64,000 nucleotides of DNA, from the NCBI GenBank assembly GCA_023459495.1, contig JAEWTL010000062.1:68680-132679 (forward strand), read 5' to 3'. This document shows, one piece after another, positions 26,461-34,791 of the stretch. Numbering within the stretch: position 1 is the first letter of the stretch; each line of letters starts with the position of its first letter. The translations under genes and the position numbers were made by a program. A model generated the notes under the pieces. That model made no database searches. It saw nothing but the letters and a program-made list of their open reading frames with translations, and was not told the origin of the DNA. The DNA is from Bacillota bacterium (GTDB taxonomy: Bacteria > Bacillota > Clostridia > Christensenellales > SZUA-584).

Positions 26461-27927
26461 TTATTTTTTACTGTCATTCTTATACTTCTTGGCACCCGGA
26501 GAACGCGTATCATCCTGGGTATGCATATATTGCTGCCGGAGAGGGGAACCTCGCCTACTGAACATAAACGCTCTTTTAGCGTCATAACCGTTGTACGGTG
26601 CCCAGGGTGCGGTATAGGGGACCCCAAAGCTATCGACGGAGACCACCAGCGTAAGAACCACCGTAAACGCGAGTGAAAAACCGTATAACCCGAAAAATCC
26701 GGTGAGAATAATGACCAAAAACTTCAGTATTCGAAGTGGATTGGCCAGCGTAAGATCGGGTATCGCAAAGGTAGCAAGAAACGAAATGGATGTCAATATC
26801 AGCAGCAAGGGAGTATAGATGCCCGAGCTGATTGCCGCCTGCCCGATGATGATGGCGCCCACGATAGCGATTGCGGAACCGATTTTGACCGGCACGCGCA
26901 GCAGTGCCTCTCGCATTAGTTCGATAATAAACTCAATGGAAAGAGCGGCGATAAAAGCCGAAAACGGCGCGCGGGCGCGCATCTGAGCGAATGTAACGAT
27001 ATAGTTCGCGGGCAGCGCATCGGGGTGAAACTCCGCAAGCGACACGTAAAACGACGACAACGTAATCGATAATATCATTGCAAGATAACGGATGATGCGC
27101 ATAAACATGCCGAAATATTTGTTTTCGTAACGGTCATCGCATGAGTACAACAGCTCTGTGAAAACCACGGGCGCAAAAAGCGCGATGCCGCTGCCGTCGA
27201 TCAATATGATCACCTTACCCTCCAACAGCTTCTCAACCGCCATATCTGAGCGCTCGATCATACCTAGCTGTGGAAACAGTGCGCTTTTTTTGTTCAGCAG
27301 ATACCCCTGCAGCTCACCCGACTCGTAGATACCATCCGTGTTGATGCTGTCAAGCCGTTTGCTTATTTCTTTAACAACCGCCGGGTTAGCTACATCAGTC
27401 AGGTAAACGATGGCCACCGTGGAGCGTGTCCGTTTCCCCACTTCCTTTTTATCGATGGAGATGCTGCCGTCCTTCAGTCGATATCGCAGCAGCGAGAGGT
27501 TAATATCCAGCGTCTCCACAAAGGAATCACGCGGGCCTCGCGCGGAATACATCAACTCCGGCGCGGCAACATCCCTGTGCTGCACTTGCTTGCAGTTGAC
27601 GACGACAAACTGTGCGTCACTGCTGAAAAGTATCACCGTCTGTCCGTTCAGAATATTGAACTCCACTTCGTTCAAATTGCTGCCCAGCTTGCACTCATCC
27701 GCGTACAGTATCCGCTCTGCCGCTTGAGCCGGTGTCATCGATCCACCTTTCTGGACATACTCCACCATCGGGGTTACAACAAACTGCGAAAGCGCATTCC
27801 GGTCCACAAGCTGAGCGATATAGCAAATATAAGCCTTTCCGTTTTGCAGCGGGATTTCCTTCACCGTCATATCAATCGGTTTGCTTTTCAGCTGTTCCAC
27901 AAGATCCGATGCTGCGCTTTTCCTCAT
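26461..27927 (-). CDS. GerA family germinant receptor A subunit (operon 1)
   Basis: About 488 residues. The soluble N-terminal part (about 1-240) is followed by membrane helices with the family blocks VIILIDGSGIALFAPVVF, FHPDALPANYIVTFAQMR, FIAALSIEFIIELMREALLRVP and GSAIAIVGAIIIGQAAISSG. It forms, with the B and C subunits, the complex in the spore inner membrane that senses amino acids or sugars and starts germination. It is third in a B-C-A operon; the start is directly after the gerC stop behind GGAGGGG. The germinant cannot be predicted. Confidence 0.93.
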   Translation of the reverse strand: MRKSAASDLVEQLKSKPIDMTVKEIPLQNGKAYICYIAQLVDRNALSQFVVTPMVEYVQKGGSMTPAQAAERILYADECKLGSNLNEVEFNILNGQTVILFSSDAQFVVVNCKQVQHRDVAAPELMYSARGPRDSFVETLDINLSLLRYRLKDGSISIDKKEVGKRTRSTVAIVYLTDVANPAVVKEISKRLDSINTDGIYESGELQGYLLNKKSALFPQLGMIERSDMAVEKLLEGKVIILIDGSGIALFAPVVFTELLYSCDDRYENKYFGMFMRIIRYLAMILSITLSSFYVSLAEFHPDALPANYIVTFAQMRARAPFSAFIAALSIEFIIELMREALLRVPVKIGSAIAIVGAIIIGQAAISSGIYTPLLLILTSISFLATFAIPDLTLANPLRILKFLVIILTGFFGLYGFSLAFTVVLTLVVSVDSFGVPYTAPWAPYNGYDAKRAFMFSRRGSPLRQQYMHTQDDTRSPGAKKYKNDSKK

Positions 27928-29067
27928 TTATTTCCCCTCCAGTTTGGGATCGTAATCCACGGACTCGTTTTGTTGGATCTCAACGCTGACGCTGATGCTG
28001 AACTCAGCTTTTTTGTATGCGTCTTCCCAAGCCAGTTGCTCATACTCGTCTGGATACCGGATGCGGAACGCCTCGCTGAACGACAGGTAATCACCATATT
28101 CCTGTGACGTGAGTATCGTCTGCGAAAAGTCGTCCACAATCTGCTGCATCAGACCCTGCCGGATCACTTCCTGAATATCGGGCCTGATGCTTTCAATGGA
28201 CGAAGGATATAACGTCTTCACCTTAAACGCAGCACTCACCGCAAAGGAAACTTCGCCGTCCTGATAATCGGGAGTAATCTTCAGTTTGGTCAGCTTTGCT
28301 CCCATCGTCACGTGCCCTCCATCGACAGGGACGACATAATCGAACTCCGGCGTGGACCTGGTACCCAGAAAATATATGATTCCACGACTCTGGTCGTACG
28401 GTATAAAGCTTTGCCTGCGCCCGTCAGTAAATATGGTATATCCCGTCAGTGTAACCTTGTCGTTCACGATCGATAGCGTGGAGATCAGGTAGCAGGGATT
28501 TTTCGAAACGAGCTGTTCAAGCAGATCCGCCAAGGACATATGGAACGTTGCTCCCTGATTAATCATCGACTGCAGTGTATCTTCAACCGCAAACCCCACA
28601 GTAGATTCATTGACGGGTATGACGTTCAGAAATTCCTCCGGACTGCACGTAATTACGATCACGTCCATGGTCTTTCGGTAATCGACCATCTGCCGCATTC
28701 GGAACGCGTATTCCGTAATACCCTGTTCCGCAAGACCTTCAGTCATAATCAGAGCCTGTACAGCGCCCAGAAATATCGGCTTGTTGAGTTCCTTGTCAAG
28801 GTTGATACGCGCTTCTGCAAAGCTCTTGCCGGAAGCCATGACAATATCAGTGTCTGTCCCCTGCGGGTTTCCATCCTCGCTCTTCATGTTTTTCAAGTTA
28901 GACGTTATTGATGCAACCTCGACATAAAAAGCATATTCGCCATCGCGGTAATCCACAACAACCGCCGTACTGATATCCCGGTCCTCAATATTGACTGCGT
29001 CCCAGCAGCCCGCATTGACTGACAAAATCATAGCAGCCAGCAGCAGCTTAAGCGTTTTTCTTGCCAT
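27928..29067 (-). CDS. Ger(x)C family germinant receptor lipoprotein (operon 1)
   Basis: About 379 residues. The signal peptide ends in VNAGC, giving a lipid-anchored protein on the outer face of the spore inner membrane. The conserved start of the mature part is CWDAVNIEDRDISTAVVVDY, followed by the usual Ger(x)C domains. It overlaps the end of gerB by 20 bp and abuts gerA, so the three are translated from one message. Confidence 0.93.
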   Translation of the reverse strand: MARKTLKLLLAAMILSVNAGCWDAVNIEDRDISTAVVVDYRDGEYAFYVEVASITSNLKNMKSEDGNPQGTDTDIVMASGKSFAEARINLDKELNKPIFLGAVQALIMTEGLAEQGITEYAFRMRQMVDYRKTMDVIVITCSPEEFLNVIPVNESTVGFAVEDTLQSMINQGATFHMSLADLLEQLVSKNPCYLISTLSIVNDKVTLTGYTIFTDGRRQSFIPYDQSRGIIYFLGTRSTPEFDYVVPVDGGHVTMGAKLTKLKITPDYQDGEVSFAVSAAFKVKTLYPSSIESIRPDIQEVIRQGLMQQIVDDFSQTILTSQEYGDYLSFSEAFRIRYPDEYEQLAWEDAYKKAEFSISVSVEIQQNESVDYDPKLEGK

Positions 29068-30142
29068 GTTTCTTCACCTTCGCAATAAGAAATAACGTCA
29101 AGGGCATGACGCCCGCCGCGAAAAGGCCACCTATTGAGAGGATACGGCACAGCAGCTCCGTGACCTTGGTAACGCCGGTCAGCGGAATGGTGACAAGCGC
29201 AAACGCCACGCCTACGATGACCACAATCACAATGCGTTTGGCTTTGGGGATCATTTTGCACAGCAGTTCGACGATCACTGTGTAGAAAAATGCCTTGCCG
29301 ATAATCGTACGGATCAGGCCAAACGTCAGAAACAGCACGTCCACGCGCTGAAGAAACTCAATACCCGGATATTCCACCAGCCGTATTGCATCGATCAGAG
29401 CATAATCATGATACACGATCTCGTCCACGCCGATCATTGCATATGGGCCATAGACGCTGAGGACATAGTATACGAAGACGCCCATGATCCCGAGGAATAC
29501 GGTCCTTGGGGCTTTTCGATTTTGCTTGGTCATCGGAATCAGATAAAACACCGATATTCCCAGAAAGCCAGGATACGCATCCTTGATGGAAAACAGGTAT
29601 TTGCCTGAATCAGAAATATTAAACAACGGCAGCAGGTAATTCAGCCTGCCTTCGAAAAGCATTGTAATATCGATAATCAGCACAATTACGAGAAACCATA
29701 TACAGAAAATTTCAGCGAGGCGCGCCGCGACCTGAAGGCCTTTATGAGCGATGATCCCCAATATCGGCAGCAGCACAATAATCAGTGCCCACTGAGGCGT
29801 TTTAAACAGAAAATTGGCCTGAATCATTCTGGACAGCGATGTGCACAACAACGCATCGAAAACAATGAAGTAGAGGACCAGGAATACGCCCAACACATAT
29901 GGCATCGCGTTACCTGCAATATTGCGGCTGTATTCAAACAGCGTCTTCCCCTCATACATCCGGCCAAGACGTATGATCACCGTTGCCATCAAACCAAATA
30001 TCAGCGCTGTCAGCAGCAGCGTGACCCACGCACCCCGGCCCGCGTGGAGCGCCATCGCCTGAGCTATATTTACACTGGCCATAGCCGTACATATAATAAT
30101 AATGGAAAGCCCCATCTGGCGATTCGACATGCTGCTTTGCAC
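29048..30142 (-). CDS. GerB family germinant receptor B subunit (operon 1)
   Basis: About 364 residues, ten membrane helices, in the amino acid-polyamine-organocation transporter superfamily. Typical pieces are SNRQMGLSIIIICTAMAS, LFEYSRNIAGNAMPYVLG and EYPGIEFLQRVDVLFLTFG. This subunit is thought to bind the germinant. It is the first gene of the operon, the less usual order. I chose the GTG at 30142 (AAAGGGGA six bases upstream); the longer frame would include the promoter. Confidence 0.9.
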   Translation of the reverse strand: MQSSMSNRQMGLSIIIICTAMASVNIAQAMALHAGRGAWVTLLLTALIFGLMATVIIRLGRMYEGKTLFEYSRNIAGNAMPYVLGVFLVLYFIVFDALLCTSLSRMIQANFLFKTPQWALIIVLLPILGIIAHKGLQVAARLAEIFCIWFLVIVLIIDITMLFEGRLNYLLPLFNISDSGKYLFSIKDAYPGFLGISVFYLIPMTKQNRKAPRTVFLGIMGVFVYYVLSVYGPYAMIGVDEIVYHDYALIDAIRLVEYPGIEFLQRVDVLFLTFGLIRTIIGKAFFYTVIVELLCKMIPKAKRIVIVVIVGVAFALVTIPLTGVTKVTELLCRILSIGGLFAAGVMPLTLFLIAKVKKHGKKNA

Positions 30143-30169
30143 AATCAGTCCCCTTTGATTCAGTAGGCT

Positions 30170-30176
30170 TATTATG
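30170..30176 (-). promoter_or_regulatory. Sigma-G-like -10 element before germination operon 1
   Basis: On the minus strand CATAATA fits the sigma-F/G -10 consensus exactly and lies about 28 bp before the GTG. No clear GnATR -35 element is at the expected spacing (the best is TCATT), so this is tentative. Confidence 0.35.
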
Positions 30177-30362
30177 CCCGCAGCCGACAAAAAAATGACC
30201 CGTATTTCTGTTTACAGCAATTCAGGTTTACAAAATTGGCGTCGGTACTCCGTCATCAAGCAACGGATATGATGAAAAATTTACGGGTGTTTATCAGCAT
30301 ATATTTGTCGAAATCACGCAGATCGGGCGTGCGGGCAGAACTGGCACATGCCGGAGGCGGAT

Positions 30363-30527
30363 ATGAACGATTATGCCCTTGCTCCATTATTACTGATCGT
30401 CAGACACTGTGCGTTGCTGAAATGGTCCTTCCGGAATGGACGTCTCCCTGTTGACAACTTCACACCGCAATTCCGCAAAGCGCATGATTTGTTGCCTGTC
30501 TATGAAATAAGCAGGGGCCGGTACTAA
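30363..30527 (+). CDS. Possible 54-residue small protein
   Basis: An ATG with GGAGG five bases upstream opens a 54-codon frame (MNDYALAPLLLIVRHCALL at the start, EISRGRY at the end). The stop codon falls inside the terminator hairpin at 30513-30542. A good ribosome binding site favours translation, but there is no recognised family and no clear promoter. The rest of the 30.2-30.5 kb gap shows nothing else. Confidence 0.25.
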   Translation: MNDYALAPLLLIVRHCALLKWSFRNGRLPVDNFTPQFRKAHDLLPVYEISRGRY

Positions 30528-30542
30528 AGTGTACCGGCCCCT
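30513..30542. terminator. Strong hairpin at the end of the feo operon
   Basis: A perfect 12-bp stem: AGGGGCCGGTAC pairs with GTACCGGCCCCT around a 6-nt loop. U runs are short on both sides. It lies 12 bp after the last feo-operon stop codon on the minus strand. Confidence 0.6.
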
Positions 30543-30553
30543 TTAATCTATCC

Positions 30554-30721
30554 CTATTTATTTCCGCTGTTCGAAGCGGGCGGTGTACAGCCTGCGCAGG
30601 TTCCGCAGCTGCCGCTGCAGGCGCATCCGCTTTGGCCCGCTTTCCGGCGGCGTACGGACCGAATGATGAGCAACGTCACTGCCGCAATCAGCAGTCCGGC
30701 GACTACAAAATCTATCCACAT
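30554..30721 (-). CDS. FeoB-associated Cys-rich membrane peptide
   Basis: 55 residues, too short for usual gene calls. One N-terminal membrane helix (FVVAGLLIAAVTLLII) is followed by a basic turn (RSVRRRK) and a Cys-rich tail (GCACSGSCGTCAGC) with five cysteines. Peptides of this form commonly follow feoB in Firmicutes and are thought to assist the iron channel, perhaps by handling Fe2+ at its cytoplasmic mouth. The start follows a good site (GGAGGGATAA). The gene comes 15 bp after feoB in the same operon. Confidence 0.85.
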   Translation of the reverse strand: MWIDFVVAGLLIAAVTLLIIRSVRRRKAGQSGCACSGSCGTCAGCTPPASNSGNK

Positions 30722-30736
30722 AATTTATCCCTCCTG

Positions 30737-32902
30737 TCAGGCGCTCACAGCTGGCGTCTGCCGATTGCCGCCGCGTTTGATCAGCCCTGCGATGCCGATG
30801 ACCACTGCGGCAATCACGATTGCGCCTAAGATGTAAACCATCGGGTTTTCCAGTATCGCAACGCTCGTGATGGCGCCCTCGCCCGCAGCCTCAATCTCAC
30901 CGCCCAGTTCGATCAGCGCGGCGTTCGGAAATACCAGCTTGCCGACGAGATTCACAAGCGTGGCCATCACATACGCGAGGCCGGTCTGATATCCGATGGC
31001 AATCAGCGTCCATTTCCAGCCGCCCATCTCACGCTTGATTGCGCCGATGGCCGCAAAACAAGGCGCCGCCAGCAGCGTAAAGATCATGAAAGCGTAGCCG
31101 GTCACCGCCGTGAAGGCCACTGCAGTATGGGCGCTGACCAGCGCGAACGTGGACACCACAACTTCCTTGGCCACCAGTCCTGTCACCGCGGCCACGGCAG
31201 ACTGCCAGTTGCCAAAGCCCAGCGGTACGAACAGCGGCGCAAGCACGCTGCCCACCCCGGCCAATATGCTCTGGTCGATATCCTCAGGCGCAAGGTATTG
31301 GAACGAAAAGCTGAACGACTGCAGGAACCATATTGCCGCACAGGCGATGAATATGACGGTACCGGCCTTGACGATAAACGCCTTACCCTTTTCCCACATA
31401 TGGATCGCCACGCCTTTGATGCGCGGCAGCTTGTAGTCCGGCAGCTCCATCACGAACGGAGCAGGTTTGCCGCGGAACAGCTTGGTACGTTTTAAGACCA
31501 GACCCGAAATGATCACCATTAGCATGCCCACGAGGTACATCGACGGACCTACCCACGAGGCCTCACGGAACACCATGGCGACGAACATGGCGAATACGGG
31601 CAGCTTTGCGCCGCACGGGATGAACGGCGTCAGCATGATTGTCATCTTGCGGTCGTTGTCGTTTTCAATGGTGCGCGAAGCCATGATGGCGGGCACGCTG
31701 CACCCTGTTCTGATCAGCATCGGTATGAACGACTTGCCGGAAAGACCAAAACGCCGGAAGATGCGATCCATGATGAACGCGACACGCGCCATGTAACCGC
31801 AATCCTCCAGAATGGAGATAAAGAAGTAGAGGATCATCAGCTGCGGCACGAACACCAGCACCGCGCCCACGCCGCCAAAGATGCCGTCGATCACAAGGCT
31901 CATCGCCCAGTCCGAAGCGCCCCAGCCGGTCAGCAGGGTTTCCACGCCGCCCGATATCCAGCCAATCAGCTCCTCCACCCAGCCGATCGTCCAGTCGCCC
32001 ACGGTCTGTATGGAGATATAGTATACGCCCCACATGATGAGGAAGAAGATCGGCAGTGCCAACCAACGGTTGGTCAGCACCCGGTCGATCTTATCCGATG
32101 CCGACAGGCTCGGACGGGACGTTTTAATCAGCACGCCTTTGAGCAGCACCGCCACGCGGTCGTAACGCGCACCCGTCATGATGCTCTCCGTGTCATCCTC
32201 CTGCGCGGTTTCTAAAGCAGTGCGCACGGCTTCAGCCTTTTTCTGCGTCTCGGCGGAAAGCTCCGCCTTGCCCAGCAGCGCTTCGTCCCGTTCCAGCAGC
32301 TTCACCGCCGCCCAGCGCAGCGGATAATTTTTAAGTGCAGGCGCGGTTGACACAACCTCCGCCATGGCGGCAAGCGCGTCCTCCACACCCTTGTCAAACG
32401 TCTGGGGTATTGGCGCGGCCTTGACGGAAAGCGCGCTTTCAATCAGTTCGTTTATTCCCTTGCCGCGGGCTGCGGAAATACCCACCGCCGGACAGCCCAG
32501 CCGCTCAGCCAGTTTGGTCATATCGATGCGGTCGCTCCGCTTTTCCACGATGTCCATCATGTTGAGCGCCGCCACCATTGGCACGCCCAGCTCGGCCAGC
32601 TGCGTGGTAAGATACAGGTTGCGTTCCAGATTGGATGCGTCAATGATATTGATGATGACGTCCGGCTTTTCGCCGAGGATGTAATCCCGCGCGATGACCT
32701 CTTCCAGCGTATAGGGAGACAGCGAGTAGATACCCGGCAGGTCCACGATAGTGACGCCCGAATGCTTCTTAAGCTTTCCTTCCTTCTTTTCCACCGTGAC
32801 GCCGGGCCAGTTGCCCACATACTGCGTGCTGCCCGTCAACGCGTTAAAAAGCGTCGTTTTGCCGCTGTTTGGGTTTCCCGCCAGCGCAATGCGTATATTC
32901 AA
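30737..32902 (-). CDS. feoB: Ferrous iron transporter FeoB
   Basis: About 721 residues. The N-terminal G domain has GNPNSGKTTLFN (G1), VDLPGIYSL (G3) and NMMD (G4). A GDI-like helical region follows, and then the membrane part with the two Gate modules and the conserved cysteine segments (IRTGCSVPAIMASRT; FIPCGAKLPVF). It imports Fe2+ across the cytoplasmic membrane. Start is TTG behind AAAGGAGG. It lies downstream of two feoA genes, and an 18-bp palindrome matching that of the feoA promoter sits just upstream, so it probably has its own control point. Confidence 0.97.
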   Translation of the reverse strand: MNIRIALAGNPNSGKTTLFNALTGSTQYVGNWPGVTVEKKEGKLKKHSGVTIVDLPGIYSLSPYTLEEVIARDYILGEKPDVIINIIDASNLERNLYLTTQLAELGVPMVAALNMMDIVEKRSDRIDMTKLAERLGCPAVGISAARGKGINELIESALSVKAAPIPQTFDKGVEDALAAMAEVVSTAPALKNYPLRWAAVKLLERDEALLGKAELSAETQKKAEAVRTALETAQEDDTESIMTGARYDRVAVLLKGVLIKTSRPSLSASDKIDRVLTNRWLALPIFFLIMWGVYYISIQTVGDWTIGWVEELIGWISGGVETLLTGWGASDWAMSLVIDGIFGGVGAVLVFVPQLMILYFFISILEDCGYMARVAFIMDRIFRRFGLSGKSFIPMLIRTGCSVPAIMASRTIENDNDRKMTIMLTPFIPCGAKLPVFAMFVAMVFREASWVGPSMYLVGMLMVIISGLVLKRTKLFRGKPAPFVMELPDYKLPRIKGVAIHMWEKGKAFIVKAGTVIFIACAAIWFLQSFSFSFQYLAPEDIDQSILAGVGSVLAPLFVPLGFGNWQSAVAAVTGLVAKEVVVSTFALVSAHTAVAFTAVTGYAFMIFTLLAAPCFAAIGAIKREMGGWKWTLIAIGYQTGLAYVMATLVNLVGKLVFPNAALIELGGEIEAAGEGAITSVAILENPMVYILGAIVIAAVVIGIAGLIKRGGNRQTPAVSA

Positions 32903-32921
32903 GCTTCAAACCTCCTTTAAT

Positions 32922-32939
32922 AGTTAGCTCTCGCTAACT
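32922..32939. promoter_or_regulatory. Candidate DtxR-type operator upstream of feoB
   Basis: AGTTAGC-TCTC-GCTAACT is a perfect 7-bp inverted repeat around 4 bp, with the same arms (GTTAGC/GCTAAC) as the palindrome at 33425-33442. It lies between the feoA stop and the feoB ribosome binding site. Confidence 0.65.
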
Positions 32940-32955
32940 CAATGTCCAAAAAAAA

Positions 32956-33174
32956 TTATTCCACCTCGATGAGCTCTGCATCGGCTTTACGCACGGAAAG
33001 CTCATAGCCGCGTACCGTGACCTCGATCGGGTCTCCCAGCGGCGCAACCTTGCGCACGGTCACCGCAGCACCCTTTGTAATCCCCATGTCCATGATCCTG
33101 CGCTTCACCGGGCCCTCGCCCGAAAGCTTTGTTACCGTCACCGTCGCTCCGCAGGCGATCTGCTTCAGCGTCAT
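32956..33174 (-). CDS. feoA: FeoA domain protein (second copy in operon)
   Basis: 72 residues forming one SH3-like FeoA domain: MTLKQIACGATVTVTKLSG, RRIMDMGITKGAAVTVRKVAPLGDP and the final VSVRKADAELIEV-type strand. FeoA is a small cytoplasmic partner of FeoB and may tune its GTPase activity. Start ATG is behind GGAGTGGAGGA, 21 bp after the first feoA. Confidence 0.93.
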   Translation of the reverse strand: MTLKQIACGATVTVTKLSGEGPVKRRIMDMGITKGAAVTVRKVAPLGDPIEVTVRGYELSVRKADAELIEVE

Positions 33175-33195
33175 TCCTCCACTCCTCCTTTTCGT

Positions 33196-33405
33196 TTATA
33201 CAACAATGCGGCTCGACAGCTGCCTGTCCAGCGCAACACGCGCACCTTTAACGCCCAATATCAGATTCCCGGCAATGCTGCTGATCACCGTAACCGGCTC
33301 TCCCTCGATCAGCCCCAGCCGATTTAGAAATCGTATGGTATCATCCTTCCCCGTGATCCGGCGGATCGTCACGCACTCTCCCGGATTGGCCATTGACAGC
33401 GGCAT
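33196..33405 (-). CDS. feoA: FeoA domain protein (first copy in operon)
   Basis: 69 residues of FeoA type: RRITGKDDTIRFLNRLGLIEGEPVTVIS and GARVALDRQLSSRI. An ATG 6 bp upstream is too close to the GGAGG site (2 bp), so the ATG at 33405, eight bases away, is preferred. Two different FeoA subunits before FeoB is a common arrangement in Clostridia. The promoter just upstream is covered by candidate iron-regulator operators. Confidence 0.92.
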   Translation of the reverse strand: MPLSMANPGECVTIRRITGKDDTIRFLNRLGLIEGEPVTVISSIAGNLILGVKGARVALDRQLSSRIVV

Positions 33406-33424
33406 AACCATGCCCTCCTTCTGC

Positions 33425-33442
33425 GGTTAGCATATGCTAACC
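33425..33442. promoter_or_regulatory. Candidate DtxR-type operator in the feoA leader
   Basis: GGTTAGCATATGCTAACC is a perfect 18-bp palindrome with GTTAGC/GCTAAC arms. It lies between the feoA -10 box and the ribosome binding site. The form TTAGC-N4-GCTAA resembles known MntR/IdeR-type sites. Confidence 0.7.
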
Positions 33443-33451
33443 ATCGCCATT

Positions 33452-33469
33452 AGTTTACTATCGCTAACT
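33452..33469. promoter_or_regulatory. Second candidate operator, inside the feoA promoter
   Basis: AGTTTAC-TATC-GCTAACT keeps the same 18-bp layout with one arm position changed. It lies between and partly over the -10 box of the feoA promoter, ideal for repression. Confidence 0.6.
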
Positions 33470-33480
33470 TTCAATGTCAA
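33452..33480 (-). promoter_or_regulatory. feoA promoter
   Basis: On the minus strand TTGACA (33480-33475) and TAAACT (33457-33452) are 17 bp apart. The -10 box forms one arm of the operator at 33452-33469. Confidence 0.65.
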
Positions 33481-33516
33481 TAGCAAAAATGAAGAAATAT
33501 GTGCCGGATAAACGCT

Positions 33517-33546
33517 TTGCGCTGCCTTCAAAGGATATGATACAAT
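33517..33546 (+). promoter_or_regulatory. Promoter of the DtxR-type regulator gene
   Basis: TTGCGC (33517-33522) and TACAAT (33541-33546) are 18 bp apart, 32 bp before the start codon. It lacks an overlapping palindrome, so the regulator may not repress itself strongly. Confidence 0.5.
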
Positions 33547-33578
33547 AACAAAAAACGGACACGCGAAAGAGGCTGAAT

Positions 33579-33977
33579 ATGACAGTACACGAATCCGCTG
33601 AAAACTATCTTGAGATGATTCTGATACTGCAAAACAGCGGCAAGTCAGAGGTACACGCTGTGGACGTCGCCCGAGCGTTGGGTTTTTCCAAACCCAGCGT
33701 CAGTCGTGCGGTATCCAATTTGAAAAGCGAAGGGTATCTGAACGTCGATACGCACGGGGAACTGTATCTTACGGATTCCGGACAGCGCATTGCGGAGAGC
33801 ATCTACAGTCGTCACTGCGCAATCACGCAGTGGCTGGTGGCGCTCGGCGTGGACGCACAGACCGCTGCCGAAGATGCGTGCCGCATGGAGCATGTGCTCA
33901 GCGAGGCCTCGTTCCAACGCATTAGCGAGCATGTGCAGGCCCGCTCTGCCGAGATGAGGGAGCGCGGCAATGCTTGA
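33579..33977 (+). CDS. DtxR/MntR family metal-dependent regulator
   Basis: About 132 residues. The winged helix (SAENYLEMILILQNSGKSEVHAVDVARALGFSKPSVSRAVSNL) is typical of the DtxR/MntR family, and the C-terminal metal-binding dimerisation part holds likely ligands (RHCAITQWL, CRMEHVLSEASF). There is no SH3-like third domain, so it is of the short MntR type. It is divergent from feoA and overlaps a ZIP transporter. It is the natural candidate to bind the three palindromes in the feo control regions; whether it reads iron, manganese or both is open. Confidence 0.9.
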   Translation: MTVHESAENYLEMILILQNSGKSEVHAVDVARALGFSKPSVSRAVSNLKSEGYLNVDTHGELYLTDSGQRIAESIYSRHCAITQWLVALGVDAQTAAEDACRMEHVLSEASFQRISEHVQARSAEMRERGNA

Positions 33978-34782
33978 AGGCTTAAGCCGGTTTGCTCCTG
34001 CGGTACAGGCGCTTTTTGCCACGCTGTTTACATGGGGCGTCACGGCGCTCGGCGCGGGGCTGGTATTCTTTTTCAAAACGATTAACAAGCGCGTGCTCAA
34101 CGGCATGCTCGGTTTTGCCTCGGGCGTGATGATCGCCGCGAGTTTTTGGTCCCTGCTTTCTCCCGCAATTGAGATGGCGGAGGAAGGCGCAACGCCTGCG
34201 TGGCTTGTGGCAGCCATCGGCTTTCTTGCAGGCGGGCTGTTCTTATTCCTCGTGGACAAGCTGCTGCCGCATCTGCACATCGGTCTGGAGCGCAGCAAGG
34301 CGGAGGGCATTAAGACGAGCTGGCAGCGCAGCGTGTTGCTGGTGCTCGCCATCACATTGCACAATATCCCGGAAGGCCTTGCGGTAGGTGTCGCGTTCGG
34401 CGCGGCGGCTTACGGCCTTTCCTCGGCATCCATTGCGGGCGCGGTGGTGCTGGCCATCGGCATCGGGCTGCAGAACTTCCCCGAAGGCGCGGCGGTATCC
34501 ATTCCGTTGCGACGGGAAGGCTTTTCACGAAGCAAAGCATTTCTGTACGGTCAGGCTTCGGGTCTCGTGGAGCCCATGGCGGGCGTGCTCGGCGCAGTCG
34601 CCGTGGTCGCCATGCGTTCGCTCCTGCCCTACGCGCTCTCGTTCGCGGCTGGCGCAATGATCTACGTGGTCGTGGAGGAGCTCATCCCCGAGGCGCAGCA
34701 AAGCGGTTCCACCGACGTCTCTACGATTGGCTGCATGACAGGCTTTACGCTCATGATGGTGCTCGACGTGGCACTGGGATAG
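33970..34782 (+). CDS. ZIP family divalent metal transporter
   Basis: About 270 residues with eight membrane helices. The metal-binding helices are seen as LAITLHNIPEGLAVGVAFG and GIGLQNFPEGAAVS, the paired HNxPEG/QNFPEG motifs of ZIP proteins. A short loop contains HLHIGLERSKAEG. ZIP proteins bring Zn2+, Fe2+ or Mn2+ into the cytoplasm. It overlaps the regulator gene by 8 bp, so both come from one transcript. Confidence 0.92.
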   Translation: MLEGLSRFAPAVQALFATLFTWGVTALGAGLVFFFKTINKRVLNGMLGFASGVMIAASFWSLLSPAIEMAEEGATPAWLVAAIGFLAGGLFLFLVDKLLPHLHIGLERSKAEGIKTSWQRSVLLVLAITLHNIPEGLAVGVAFGAAAYGLSSASIAGAVVLAIGIGLQNFPEGAAVSIPLRREGFSRSKAFLYGQASGLVEPMAGVLGAVAVVAMRSLLPYALSFAAGAMIYVVVEELIPEAQQSGSTDVSTIGCMTGFTLMMVLDVALG

Positions 34783-34791
34783 GAGTTCGAT

